From contig QXYU01000050.1 of NCBI GenBank assembly GCA_009886755.1, positions 1 to 64,000 of the forward strand: a DNA stretch of 64,000 nucleotides, in the 5' to 3' direction. Source of the stretch: Flavobacteriaceae bacterium (GTDB lineage Bacteria; Bacteroidota; Bacteroidia; Flavobacteriales; Flavobacteriaceae). The translations under genes were made by a program, and so were the position numbers. Positions 28,448-36,279 of this stretch are shown here, piece by piece. Within the stretch, counting starts at the first letter, position 1. Each line of letters starts with the position of its first letter. The notes under the pieces are model-generated. The model was not told the DNA's origin and did no database searches. It worked only from the letters and a program-made list of their open reading frames with translations.

Positions 28448-28852
28448 GCGCAGCTCCATTTTGTCATAGTCTATTAGTGCCTTCATCTCGGTTAAAAGAT
28501 CAGCGCCTATAATACCGTCGATACCTGGTGCCCCCTGTTTGGCAAGGGTGTTGTTAATGCTCTCTAGATCCAAAAGCATTACTGGAAATGCCCCTAGGGG
28601 TGTTCCCTTACTGTCTTGCCAAAAAGCTTTTTTCATTTTTTGTGCTTCTAGCTTTTCGGCTCCAGCTCCTGCCGCTTCTGTGGGCTCTTCCTGTGCCACC
28701 AGTTGGTAGTGTTCTTGCTTTATTTTGGCGATACAGCTGTTGCTAGCACCAGTATCAATCAAGAAAAAACCATGTTGTTTGTTAATCCGTAAGGAACAGC
28801 AAATATGATCGGTTTCGATGCGTTGGAAAGGGATGATGTAGTATGAGTTCAT
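28436..28852 (-). CDS. Retropepsin-like aspartic protease domain protein
   Basis: A 138-aa protein with one aspartic-protease half-fold. [13 protein letters not shown] holds the catalytic DTGAS (Asp33), and a later [10 protein letters not shown] resembles the second hydrophobic-hydrophobic-Gly motif of clan AA. It has no signal peptide. Active enzymes of this type dimerise. A Glu/Ala-rich loop at about residues 55-70 replaces the flap region. The substrate is unknown. A near-consensus -7 box (TTATTTTG) lies one base before the ATG. Confidence 0.75.
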   Translation of the reverse strand: MNSYYIIPFQRIETDHICCSLRINKQHGFFLIDTGASNSCIAKIKQEHYQLVAQEEPTEAAGAGAEKLEAQKMKKAFWQDSKGTPLGAFPVMLLDLESINNTLAKQGAPGIDGIIGADLLTEMKALIDYDKMELRLQL

Positions 28853-28893
28853 GCAAAATAAGTATGGAAGGTTAACGACCCATACGAAAGTAC

Positions 28894-28901
28894 TATTTTT
28901 G
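28894..28901 (+). promoter_or_regulatory. -7 box TATTTTTG, 4 nt before tatD
   Basis: A perfect TAnnTTTG. With the start point about 4 nt after the box, transcription would begin at or next to the tatD ATG, giving a leaderless mRNA. Confidence 0.6.
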
Positions 28902-28905
28902 TGGG

Positions 28906-29673
28906 ATGAAATTGATCGATTCGCATACCCACCTCTATGTAGAGCAGTTTGATGAAGACCGAGAGGCGGTATTGGCCCGTGCCCAAAAAGAAGGGATTCA
29001 TCATTTTTTGATTCCCGCTATTGATGCCAGTTACTACGATCGGATGAAGGCACTACAATCCTTAGCTCCTCAACAAATTCATCTGATGGCGGGTTTGCAC
29101 CCGACCCATGTGGCATCAAATTTTCAAGAAGAATTGGCGGTGGTGGAGTCGGAACTGAACACAGGGAGCTATTGTGCGGTAGGGGAAATCGGGATTGACC
29201 TCTATTGGGAGAAAAAATTTGTAAAGGAACAACAGCAGGCTTTCGCCACACAGATTCAATGGGCGATTGATCGTGATCTCCCTGTAGTGATTCACTGTCG
29301 AGAGGCATTTGATGCAGTTTTCGAAGTCTTGGACTCTTTTGATGCGCAAAGGCTCAAAGGAATTTTTCATTGTTTTACAGGCAATCAAAAACAGGCAGAA
29401 CAAGCCTTGGCTAACAATCTATTGCTGGGAATCGGAGGGGTGGTCACCTTTAAAAATGGTAAAATCGATCAGTTCTTGAATGAAATTCCGTTGGAACAAA
29501 TTGCCTTGGAAACCGATGCACCTTATTTAGCTCCTGTCCCGTATCGTGGCAAAAGAAATGAAAGTTCCTATCTCAGTCTAATAGCCGCCAAAGTGGCCTC
29601 ACTCTATGGATTGTCGATTGAAGAAGTGGCACAACGCACCTCTGAAAACATACAACGGGTATTTTCGCTTTAG
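28906..29673 (+). CDS. tatD: TatD-family metal-dependent hydrolase (DNase)
   Basis: A 255-aa TIM-barrel metal hydrolase. Metal ligands are seen in DSHTHLY (His7, His9), GEIGID (Glu94), VIHCREAF, GIFHCFTGN and ETDAPYLAP. TatD-type proteins act as 3'-5' exonucleases or D-aminoacyl-tRNA-deacylase-like enzymes in DNA quality control. The gene is single and precedes tRNA-Ser. The ATG follows the promoter box by only 4 nt. Confidence 0.93.
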   Translation: MKLIDSHTHLYVEQFDEDREAVLARAQKEGIHHFLIPAIDASYYDRMKALQSLAPQQIHLMAGLHPTHVASNFQEELAVVESELNTGSYCAVGEIGIDLYWEKKFVKEQQQAFATQIQWAIDRDLPVVIHCREAFDAVFEVLDSFDAQRLKGIFHCFTGNQKQAEQALANNLLLGIGGVVTFKNGKIDQFLNEIPLEQIALETDAPYLAPVPYRGKRNESSYLSLIAAKVASLYGLSIEEVAQRTSENIQRVFSL

Positions 29674-29750
29674 AACAAGTATTCCATTGCTGTATTTTTC
29701 GAGAAAAGCCACTGAAAAATTATTTTTTTTTACTTCTTTTGCCTTTAATT

Positions 29751-29838
29751 AGAGAGGTGGCCGAGTGGTCGAAGGCGCACGCCTGGAAAGTGTGTATACG
29801 CCAAAAGCGTATCGAGGGTTCGAATCCCTTCCTCTCTG
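29751..29838 (+). tRNA. tRNA-Ser(GGA)
   Basis: A class II tRNA. The acceptor AGAGAGG (29751-29757) pairs with CCTCTCT (29831-29837), and the discriminator is G29838. The anticodon loop CTGGAAA reads GGA. A long variable arm (TATACGCCAAAAGCGTATC) and T-loop GGTTCGAAT are present. CCA is not encoded. Confidence 0.95.
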
Positions 29839-29880
29839 CTAAGTTAGTTTTTGGTATATAAAGAAATTGTGTTAAGGTAA

Positions 29881-29970
29881 TTAGAGATTAATTACTACAT
29901 AATAAGCAATTGCACAAAAGAATATTGCCAATCCTATATAAAAGATATTAAGAGCAGTTTTCAATTTCAT
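29881..29970 (-). CDS. Small hydrophobic membrane peptide, 29 aa (unrecognised)
   Basis: A short open frame from ATG 29970 to TAA 29881 encodes a Lys-containing start (MKLKTALNIF) and one unbroken hydrophobic stretch (YIGLAIFFCAIAYYVVI), so it is a plausible single-pass inner-membrane peptide. It sits alone in the 396-bp gap between tRNA-Ser and exbB. The composition is far from what random AT-rich DNA usually gives, but no homology can be checked here. The function is unknown. Confidence 0.5.
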   Translation of the reverse strand: MKLKTALNIFYIGLAIFFCAIAYYVVINL

Positions 29971-30234
29971 ACAATTTAAATATAAAGAATTTTAGGATAT
30001 AAAATAGTAGCAATTAGGAGGGTGCTATTCGTACTGGAGAATCAATGGCATAGGAAGCCGCATCAAAATTACTTTTGTATGTTCTTTTATTTTGTTGTTT
30101 ATTTACGATCATAACACAAAAAGTTAATAGAACATAGAAGCTATGGGAGCCTTTCTCACTGCTTTATAATGTTTGTTCGTATCGAATTTTTTTTAACTTT
30201 AGAAACTTTTAATAAAGACAAAAATTCTTAACCA
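29971..30234. other. Gap before exbB
   Basis: This AT-rich gap contains no protein gene I can support beyond the 29-aa frame on its left. It has a perfect -7 box TACTTTTG at 30070-30077 on the plus strand with no obvious gene behind it, and the exbB promoter near its right end. A small RNA start at about 30081 is possible but unproven. Confidence 0.4.
30172..30201 (+). promoter_or_regulatory. Promoter of the exbB operon
   Basis: TTTG at 30172-30175 and TAACTTTA at 30194-30201 are separated by 18 nt, close to the Bacteroidota -33/-7 layout. The -7 box matches 7 of 8 positions. The leader to the ATG at 30235 would be about 30 nt. Confidence 0.5.
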
Positions 30235-31017
30235 ATGAAAAGAGTATTGATGAGCCTCGTTCTAATGGGGATTTTAATGACCACTTTTACTACTTATGCG
30301 GCAACAACCGCAGAGGATGTAAACACTGTAGCAGCTGTTCAAGACGCAACTGACGAAGAAGCGGCAGAAGAAATGCCAGCCGAATCGGCATCTTTCACAC
30401 AGGAATTGAAAAAACGCTTTATCGAAGGAGGACCAGGATTTATGGGAATCGTATTGATTTGTTTGATCCTAGGGCTTGCCATTGCTATTGAGCGTATTAT
30501 TTTCTTAAACCTATCTACTACCAACACTGCAAAACTAACGGCAGGCGTTGAAGAAGCGCTTTCTTCTGGTGGTGTAGAATCTGCTAAAGAATTGTGCCGC
30601 AACACCAAAGGCCCTGTAGCCTCCATTTTTTATCAAGGTCTTGACCGTGTAGATGAAGGTGTTGAGAATGCTGAAAAAGCTGTTATTGCCTACGGAGGTG
30701 TACAAATGGGTCAGCTCGAAAAGAATGTTTCTTGGATTTCCTTATTTATCGCCTTGGCTCCCATGCTTGGGTTTATGGGTACTGTAATCGGAATGATTCA
30801 AGCCTTTGATAAAATTGAAGCTGCAGGAGACATGCAACCATCTTTAGTAGCAGGAGGGATTAAAGTAGCCCTTCTTACTACCGTATTTGGATTGATTGTA
30901 GCCATTATTCTACAAATTTTTTACAACTATATCGTTGCCAAAATCGATAGTATTGTAAATGACATGGAAGATGCTTCTATCACGTTGATCGATATATTGG
31001 TCGCACACAAAAAATAA
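30235..31017 (+). CDS. exbB: MotA/TolQ/ExbB proton channel protein
   Basis: A 260-aa ExbB-type subunit that, with ExbD, uses the proton gradient to energise TonB-dependent outer-membrane transport. It has a cleavable-looking N-terminal signal (to about residue 23) and an acidic periplasmic segment. The first core membrane helix spans about 67-88 (GIVLICLILGLAIAIERI). The paired helices lie around WISLFIALAPMLGFMGTVIGM and VALLTTVFGLIVAIILQIF, which form the MotA_ExbB signature. It leads a four-gene operon with two exbD genes. Confidence 0.92.
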   Translation: MKRVLMSLVLMGILMTTFTTYAATTAEDVNTVAAVQDATDEEAAEEMPAESASFTQELKKRFIEGGPGFMGIVLICLILGLAIAIERIIFLNLSTTNTAKLTAGVEEALSSGGVESAKELCRNTKGPVASIFYQGLDRVDEGVENAEKAVIAYGGVQMGQLEKNVSWISLFIALAPMLGFMGTVIGMIQAFDKIEAAGDMQPSLVAGGIKVALLTTVFGLIVAIILQIFYNYIVAKIDSIVNDMEDASITLIDILVAHKK

Positions 31018-31041
31018 GTTGGACCTCTTAATATATTGACA

Positions 31042-31491
31042 ATGAATATTCAAAATATCATCAAAATAGTCAGCGGTGTTCTAGGGGTACTGGGAGTAAT
31101 ATTCCTCCTTAGAATCATCGGTCTTGGCGATGAAGAAATCAAAATGGCAGCCAGCATGGGGGACTACGGTTCCGTCTCTGCATTGGTTAACTTGGCACTT
31201 TTCATTCTTGGAATTGCTGTGGTAGTCACATTGATTTTCTCATTGGTTGGATTGACTTCTGACAGTAAAAAACTAAAAAAAGCACTCATTTCAGTAGGCC
31301 TGTTTGCCTTGGTTATTGCCATTGGGTACGGAATGTCTACGGGAGTTGAAACCCCCTTGAAAGACGGAGAAGTGCTTTCTGCTAGCGGATCACGCTGGGT
31401 AGGAGCAGGCTTGCGAATCTTTTACATATTGGCCATTGTTGCCATTGCAGCTATGGGGCTTTCTGGAGTGCAACGAATCCTTAAAAGATAA
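31042..31491 (+). CDS. Four-helix membrane protein of the exbB-exbD operon (unrecognised)
   Basis: A 149-aa integral membrane protein. Four hydrophobic stretches are visible: about 5-24, 47-68, 79-98 and 122-142. An amphipathic segment lies after the first helix. No family motif is recognised. It starts 24 nt after exbB and ends 6 nt before the first exbD, so it very probably works with the Exb complex. ATG 31042 is chosen over an in-frame TTG two codons earlier. Conservation in the same place in other Flavobacteriia would be the best clue to its role. Confidence 0.75.
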   Translation: MNIQNIIKIVSGVLGVLGVIFLLRIIGLGDEEIKMAASMGDYGSVSALVNLALFILGIAVVVTLIFSLVGLTSDSKKLKKALISVGLFALVIAIGYGMSTGVETPLKDGEVLSASGSRWVGAGLRIFYILAIVAIAAMGLSGVQRILKR

Positions 31492-31497
31492 AGTAGT

Positions 31498-32121
31498 ATG
31501 GCAAAAAGAGCCGCACCTGAAGTGAATGCTGGATCCATGGCGGATATCGCATTCCTCTTGTTGATCTTCTTTTTGGTGACGACTACGATAGAAACCGACA
31601 GTGGTCTGAATCGTAAGTTGCCACCGATGGATGAGCAAGAGCAGGAAGATATTATTATCCGACAGCGAAACATCTTTACCGTGGTTGTAAACAAATACAA
31701 TCAATTGCTTGTAGAAGAAGAGCCTACCGAAATTCAAGACTTGCGTCAAATGGCGATTGAGTTTTTGGATAACGGAGGGGGTCAAGGAGAAGAAGCTTGT
31801 GATTTTTGTCAAGGCAAAAGAGATTCTTCATCTTCTGACAACCCGCAAAAGGCAATTATATCTTTGAAGAATGACAGAGAAACATCCTACAAAGTATATG
31901 TCGCTGTGCAAAATGAATTGGTAGCCGCGTATAATGACTTGCGAAACCGTGAGTTTCAACGCTTGAATCCCATGTTGGGAATGAATTTCGTTGAAGCAAA
32001 CAAAATCTACAACGACCCTCGTACATCTACGAATGAAAAGTCCGCTTTAAAACCAAAGTTGGACGAGGTGAAAAACTTGTTTCCACAGAAATTATCAGAG
32101 GCTGAGCCCAATAAAAACTAG
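31498..32121 (+). CDS. exbD: ExbD-type biopolymer transporter, with CxxC-bearing insertion
   Basis: A 207-aa ExbD-like protein, longer than the usual 135-150 aa. The single N-terminal helix holds the proton-carrying Asp16 (MADIAFLLLIFFLVTT). The periplasmic part is expanded by a segment with Cys101 and Cys104 (EEACDFCQGKRD), followed by SDNPQKAIISL, which resumes the ExbD fold. The CxxC could form a disulfide in the periplasm. It is the first of two exbD genes, 5 nt apart. Confidence 0.9.
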   Translation: MAKRAAPEVNAGSMADIAFLLLIFFLVTTTIETDSGLNRKLPPMDEQEQEDIIIRQRNIFTVVVNKYNQLLVEEEPTEIQDLRQMAIEFLDNGGGQGEEACDFCQGKRDSSSSDNPQKAIISLKNDRETSYKVYVAVQNELVAAYNDLRNREFQRLNPMLGMNFVEANKIYNDPRTSTNEKSALKPKLDEVKNLFPQKLSEAEPNKN

Positions 32122-32126
32122 AACGT

Positions 32127-32609
32127 ATGTCAAAGTTTAAAAAGAAAAAGAGTGGTGATCTGCCCGCGATTTCAACGGCTTCACTTCCCGATATCGTTTT
32201 CATGTTATTGTTCTTCTTTATGGTTGCAACAGTAATGCGTGATAGTACTTTGATGGTAAGCAATACGTTGCCTGCCGCGGATCAAGTACAAAAACTGGAT
32301 AAAAAAGACCGGATTATGTATATCTATGCGGGTAAGCCATCCAGTCGTTATGCTGACAAATACGGAACCGGGGGGCGTATTCAGTTGAATGACAAATTTG
32401 CCACTGTGGAAGAAGTAGGCGCTTTTATTTTAGCCGAACGTGCTTCCAAAAGACAAGAGTTGCAAAATGTTTTGACCACCGCCCTTAAGGTGGATGGAGA
32501 TACCAAAATGGGACTCGTTAGTGATATCAAGCAAGAACTTCGTAAAGTGAATGCATTGAAAATTAACTACACAACTCGTGTTGGGGATTACCGCCAAAAC
32601 ATGAATTAA
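32127..32609 (+). CDS. exbD: ExbD-type biopolymer transporter (second copy)
   Basis: A 160-aa ExbD-like protein. A basic cytoplasmic tail (MSKFKKKKSG) precedes the transmembrane helix with Asp22 (SLPDIVFMLLFFFMVATV). The periplasmic domain is short. It probably forms a heteromeric ExbD pair with the preceding gene product around the ExbB pentamer; two different ExbD paralogues are common in Bacteroidota. A strong terminator follows. Confidence 0.92.
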   Translation: MSKFKKKKSGDLPAISTASLPDIVFMLLFFFMVATVMRDSTLMVSNTLPAADQVQKLDKKDRIMYIYAGKPSSRYADKYGTGGRIQLNDKFATVEEVGAFILAERASKRQELQNVLTTALKVDGDTKMGLVSDIKQELRKVNALKINYTTRVGDYRQNMN

Positions 32610-32629
32610 TACCTTTTCAATAGTATTTA

Positions 32630-32658
32630 AATGCCTCGTTTACGAGGCATTTTTTTTT
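32630..32658 (+). terminator. Rho-independent terminator after exbD
   Basis: AATGCCTCG and CGAGGCATT form a perfect 9-bp stem with a TTTA loop, followed by a T-run to 32658. It ends the exbB operon just before the beta-barrel gene. Confidence 0.9.
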
Positions 32659-32670
32659 ACCTTTCGGCTC

Positions 32671-33306
32671 ATGGATCGTAGGTTTCGATATTGTTTTTTT
32701 CTAATTATCAGCAGTTTTTTGGTGTCCTATGCTCAAGATGCTGAGGAAGATTCCTTCTATAGAGAAGACCAATTTTATTTTGGTGTCAGCTATCTTGTAA
32801 ACGAAAGCAAAGCCGTTTCCTTTAATCAGGAGGGGTTGTCAGGTCAGTTTTCTTTGGGTTTTATTCGTGATTTTCCTTTACATCGCTCAGGTCGCTTGGC
32901 TCTAGGTTTAGGACTAGGGTATGAAAGATTTGGTCTGAGGAACAACATTCGCTGGAATTTGGAAGAAGCACAACCAGAATTTTCCTACGCGCAAAACCCC
33001 CAACCCTTTTCTTTTCAATCGTTAAGCCTACCTGTTGAATTGCGTTGGCGTTCTTCATCTCTAACTAAATACGCTTTTTGGCGGGTGTATGGTGGAATGA
33101 AATGGAATCGAAATTGGGCTTTGAAATCAGAGCAACAACAATTGCTTTCCGAATGGATTCCTTCGGCTTATCTTTCCGTAGGATACAACACATGGAATCT
33201 GCAATTGGCGTATACCCTCAAACCCTTATTTGTGCAGTCTATAGTAATGGAAGATGAAGCAAATATTCGTCTGTTATCCTTAGGGCTTGTTTTTTATTTC
33301 TTCTAA
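32671..33306 (+). CDS. Outer-membrane beta-barrel protein (porin/PorT-like superfamily)
   Basis: A 211-aa exported protein. The signal peptide (FLIISSFLVSYAQ, cleaved after AQ at about residue 22) is followed by alternating amphipathic strands (FYFGVSYLV, LALGLGLGYERFGL, SLSLPVELRW, WNLQLAYTL). It ends in LVFYFF, an aromatic C-terminal strand typical of outer-membrane barrels. It resembles the OMP_b-brl/PorT superfamily but cannot be assigned to type IX secretion. It follows the exb terminator and overlaps the convergent rpoN stop by 4 nt. Confidence 0.75.
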   Translation: MDRRFRYCFFLIISSFLVSYAQDAEEDSFYREDQFYFGVSYLVNESKAVSFNQEGLSGQFSLGFIRDFPLHRSGRLALGLGLGYERFGLRNNIRWNLEEAQPEFSYAQNPQPFSFQSLSLPVELRWRSSSLTKYAFWRVYGGMKWNRNWALKSEQQQLLSEWIPSAYLSVGYNTWNLQLAYTLKPLFVQSIVMEDEANIRLLSLGLVFYFF

Positions 33307-34745
33307 ATCTGTTTGCGCAATCGTGCTACTGGAAATTCCAATTGCTCTCGATATTTGGCAACGGTTCTTCGAGCTACGGGATAACCTTTTTCCTTTAACA
33401 ATCCCGATAATGCACTATCAGTGAGAGGGCTTTTTTTGTCTTCTTTCTGAATCAGTTGCTCCAATATTTTTTTGATCTCAATGGTAGATACGTCTTCCCC
33501 CTCTTCATTCTTCATTCCTTCTGAGAAGAAACTTTTGAGTAATTTGGTGCCATAAGGCGTATCGATATATTTGCTGTTGGCCACCCGAGAAATGGTGGAA
33601 ATATCCATGTGTATTTTATCAGCAATATCTTTTAGAATCATCGGCTTGAGATGCTTCTCATCGCCGCTTAGAAAATAATCTTTTTGGTGTTCAACAATCG
33701 CGTTTATCGTCATCGACAGTGTGTTATATCGCTGTTCGATGGCTTCAATAAACCATTTGGCGGCATCCAGTTTTTGCTTGATAAAAAGTACGGCTTCTTC
33801 TTGGGACTTACTCTTTTTAGGAGCTTCTTTATAACCGGCAAACATTTCTTTATAGGCGTTTGATACTCGAAGTTCAGGAGCATTACGTCGATTGAGTTCT
33901 ACGAGGACTTGCCCGTCTTCTAGTGTAAGAATAAAATCGGGTACAATATGGGTGTTGTGTGAGGAATTAGCCAATGCTCCACCCGGTTTTGGATTCAATT
34001 TAGAAACCACTTGAAAGACTTCTTTCAATGTCTCTTGATCAATCTCAAACTTGTCCATTAGTTTCTGATAGTGCTTTTTTGAAAACTCATCAAAAGCATT
34101 GGTAACGATTTCCAATGCTAGTTTTATGATCCGATTGGGATTTTGTTTGCGTTCCAATTGCAACTGAAGACATTCTTGAAGTGACCGCGCTCCCACACCA
34201 GGAGGATCTAGTTGTTGTACTTTTTTGAGAACACTTAGAACGGATTCCTTTTTGACAAAGATATTTTGGGTAAAAGCCAAATCGTCCATAATCTCATCAA
34301 CACTACGGCGGATGTAGCCACTTTCATCAATACTCCCTACCAAAAAGGTGGCAATATCAACTTCTTGATCTTTGAGAATGAGGTTTTGCAACTGACTACT
34401 GAGCATCTGATGGAAGCTAATGCCTCCTGATACGGGAATGCTCTTTTCTTCCTGATCGGCACTATAGTTGGAAATTTGGGTGCGATAGGCGGGGATGTCA
34501 TCGTCACTCAAATAGCTGTCAATATCAATGTCTTGTGTTTCTATGGATTGAGCGTCTTCATAGGGTTCAGGATCTGCCTCCTGCGTATTGAGATCTTTTC
34601 CGTTTTCCAGTGCTGGATTTTCACCAATCTCACCCTGTATTTTTTGTTCCAATTCTTGGGTAGACAACTGAATGAGTTTCATCAGTTGTATCTGCTGTGG
34701 TGATAGCTTTTGAGAAAGCTTTAATTGGAGCTGTTGTTTGATCAT
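33303..34745 (-). CDS. rpoN: RNA polymerase sigma-54 factor
   Basis: A 480-aa sigma-54. The Gln/Leu-rich activator region I (LSQKLSPQQIQLMKLIQL) is N-terminal, followed by an acidic region II (about 50-95), the core-binding domain, and the C-terminal RpoN box ARRTVAKYRE, which reads the -24 element. It directs polymerase to promoters that need AAA+ activators. It lies 49 nt after asnS but has its own -7 box, so it can be transcribed separately. Confidence 0.96.
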   Translation of the reverse strand: MIKQQLQLKLSQKLSPQQIQLMKLIQLSTQELEQKIQGEIGENPALENGKDLNTQEADPEPYEDAQSIETQDIDIDSYLSDDDIPAYRTQISNYSADQEEKSIPVSGGISFHQMLSSQLQNLILKDQEVDIATFLVGSIDESGYIRRSVDEIMDDLAFTQNIFVKKESVLSVLKKVQQLDPPGVGARSLQECLQLQLERKQNPNRIIKLALEIVTNAFDEFSKKHYQKLMDKFEIDQETLKEVFQVVSKLNPKPGGALANSSHNTHIVPDFILTLEDGQVLVELNRRNAPELRVSNAYKEMFAGYKEAPKKSKSQEEAVLFIKQKLDAAKWFIEAIEQRYNTLSMTINAIVEHQKDYFLSGDEKHLKPMILKDIADKIHMDISTISRVANSKYIDTPYGTKLLKSFFSEGMKNEEGEDVSTIEIKKILEQLIQKEDKKSPLTDSALSGLLKEKGYPVARRTVAKYREQLEFPVARLRKQI

Positions 34746-34761
34746 AGCTGAAATGCTATTT

Positions 34762-34769
34762 CAAAGATA
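34762..34769 (-). promoter_or_regulatory. -7 box TATCTTTG for rpoN
   Basis: A perfect TAnnTTTG on the minus strand, 16 nt before the rpoN ATG and downstream of the asnS stop. Confidence 0.6.
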
Positions 34770-34794
34770 CAAATTGCCTAAATATGTTTACGTC

Positions 34795-36225
34795 TTAGAA
34801 AGAAGCATTCTGTGGTGTGCGTGGAAAAGGAATTACATCACGTATATTACCCATTCCAGTGCTGAATTGAACCAAGCGTTCAAAGCCCAATCCAAAACCG
34901 GCGTGGGGTGCCGTTCCAAAACGACGAAGGTCAAGATACCAGTCGAGTTCTGCTGCATCAATCCCCTGCGCTGCAATGCGTTCTTGAAGAACATCCAGTC
35001 GCTCTTCACGCTGAGAACCTCCCACCATTTCACCAATTCCCGGAAAAAGGATATCCATGGCTCGAACGGTTTTCTGATCCTCGTTCAAGCGCATATAAAA
35101 GGCTTTTATCTGAGCAGGATAGTCGAATAATACGACAGGACATTTGAAGTGTTTTTCTACTAGAAAACGTTCGTGCTCGCTTTGCAGATCAACACCCCAT
35201 TCGTTTACTGGAAATTTGAATTTCTTCTTTTTATTGAGCTTGGAGTTTCTTAGAATCACAATTGCCTCGGTATAACTGATACGTTTGAATTCATTAGCTA
35301 CCACAAATTGAATTTTCTCTAACAATCCCATTTCACTGCGTTCGACTTGAGGTTTGTTTTTTTCCTCTTGGGTTAGACGTTCATCCAAAAAGGCTAAATC
35401 TTCCTTGCAGTGATCCAGTATGTATTGTAAAATATTCTTGATGAAAGCCTCGGCTAGATCCATATTATCATTGAGATCATAAAAAGCCATCTCTGGTTCG
35501 ATCATCCAGAATTCAGCCAAATGACGTGTGGTATTGGAGTTTTCAGCACGGAAAGTAGGCCCAAAAGTATAAACATTTCCAAGTCCCATGGCATATGTTT
35601 CGGCTTCCAATTGTCCAGACACGGTCAAATTGGTTTCTTTGGCAAAAAAATCTTGTCTATAGTCTACCGCTTGATCTTCACCCAAGGGTGGATTTTTAGG
35701 GTCTAGAGTGGTTACTCGAAACATTTCTCCGGCTCCTTCTGCATCACTACCAGTGATGATGGGTGTATTGACATAATAAAAACCTTCATTGCGAAAAAAT
35801 TGATGAACCGCAAAGGCCAGTGCCGAACGAACGCGCATCACTGCGCTGAACGTGTTGGTTCGCACTCGAAGGTGTGCCTGTTCTCGAAGAAATTCAAAGC
35901 TGTGTTTTTTGGGTTGAATAGGATATTGCTCTGGATCAGCCCCACCGAGTACATTAAGCTCAGCCACTTGAATTTCAACAGATTGTCCTTTTCCTTGACT
36001 GGCAATCAATACTCCTTTAATTGCGAGCGCGGCACCTGTATTGATTTGTTTTAGAACGGCTTCTTCGAAATTTTCAAAATCAACTACACATTGAAGGTTT
36101 TGCAGTGTTGAGCCGTCATTCAATGCGATAAAACGATTGGCACGAAAAGTACGAACCCAACCTTTTAAGGTAACCTCTTGTCCTATAGAACTCGCATCTT
36201 CTAAGAGCGTAGCGATTTTAATCAT
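34795..36225 (-). CDS. asnS: Asparaginyl-tRNA synthetase
   Basis: A 476-aa class II aminoacyl-tRNA synthetase that charges tRNA-Asn. The N-terminal OB fold (VTLKGWVRTFRANRFIALND) binds the anticodon. The catalytic core has motif 2 (FRAENSNTTRHLAEFWMIE) and motif 3 (GFGLGFERLVQF). The frame is open to a TTG at 36246, but that lies in a perfect -7 box, so ATG 36225 (MIKIATLL) is the start. Confidence 0.96.
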   Translation of the reverse strand: MIKIATLLEDASSIGQEVTLKGWVRTFRANRFIALNDGSTLQNLQCVVDFENFEEAVLKQINTGAALAIKGVLIASQGKGQSVEIQVAELNVLGGADPEQYPIQPKKHSFEFLREQAHLRVRTNTFSAVMRVRSALAFAVHQFFRNEGFYYVNTPIITGSDAEGAGEMFRVTTLDPKNPPLGEDQAVDYRQDFFAKETNLTVSGQLEAETYAMGLGNVYTFGPTFRAENSNTTRHLAEFWMIEPEMAFYDLNDNMDLAEAFIKNILQYILDHCKEDLAFLDERLTQEEKNKPQVERSEMGLLEKIQFVVANEFKRISYTEAIVILRNSKLNKKKKFKFPVNEWGVDLQSEHERFLVEKHFKCPVVLFDYPAQIKAFYMRLNEDQKTVRAMDILFPGIGEMVGGSQREERLDVLQERIAAQGIDAAELDWYLDLRRFGTAPHAGFGLGFERLVQFSTGMGNIRDVIPFPRTPQNASF

Positions 36226-36243
36226 GTTATTAAAATTTTGCTG

Positions 36244-36251
36244 CAAAGATA
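36244..36251 (-). promoter_or_regulatory. -7 box TATCTTTG for asnS
   Basis: A perfect TAnnTTTG, 18 nt before the ATG at 36225. It lies between asnS and the end of the exporter gene, so asnS has its own promoter. Confidence 0.6.
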
Positions 36252-36279
36252 AAGTTATTTCTGTTTGAGGCGGCAGCGA

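Noticed and set aside
32671-33306. Core type IX secretion protein PorT/SprT
   Set aside because: The barrel is of the same broad superfamily, but there is no specific motif or neighbour to support that role.
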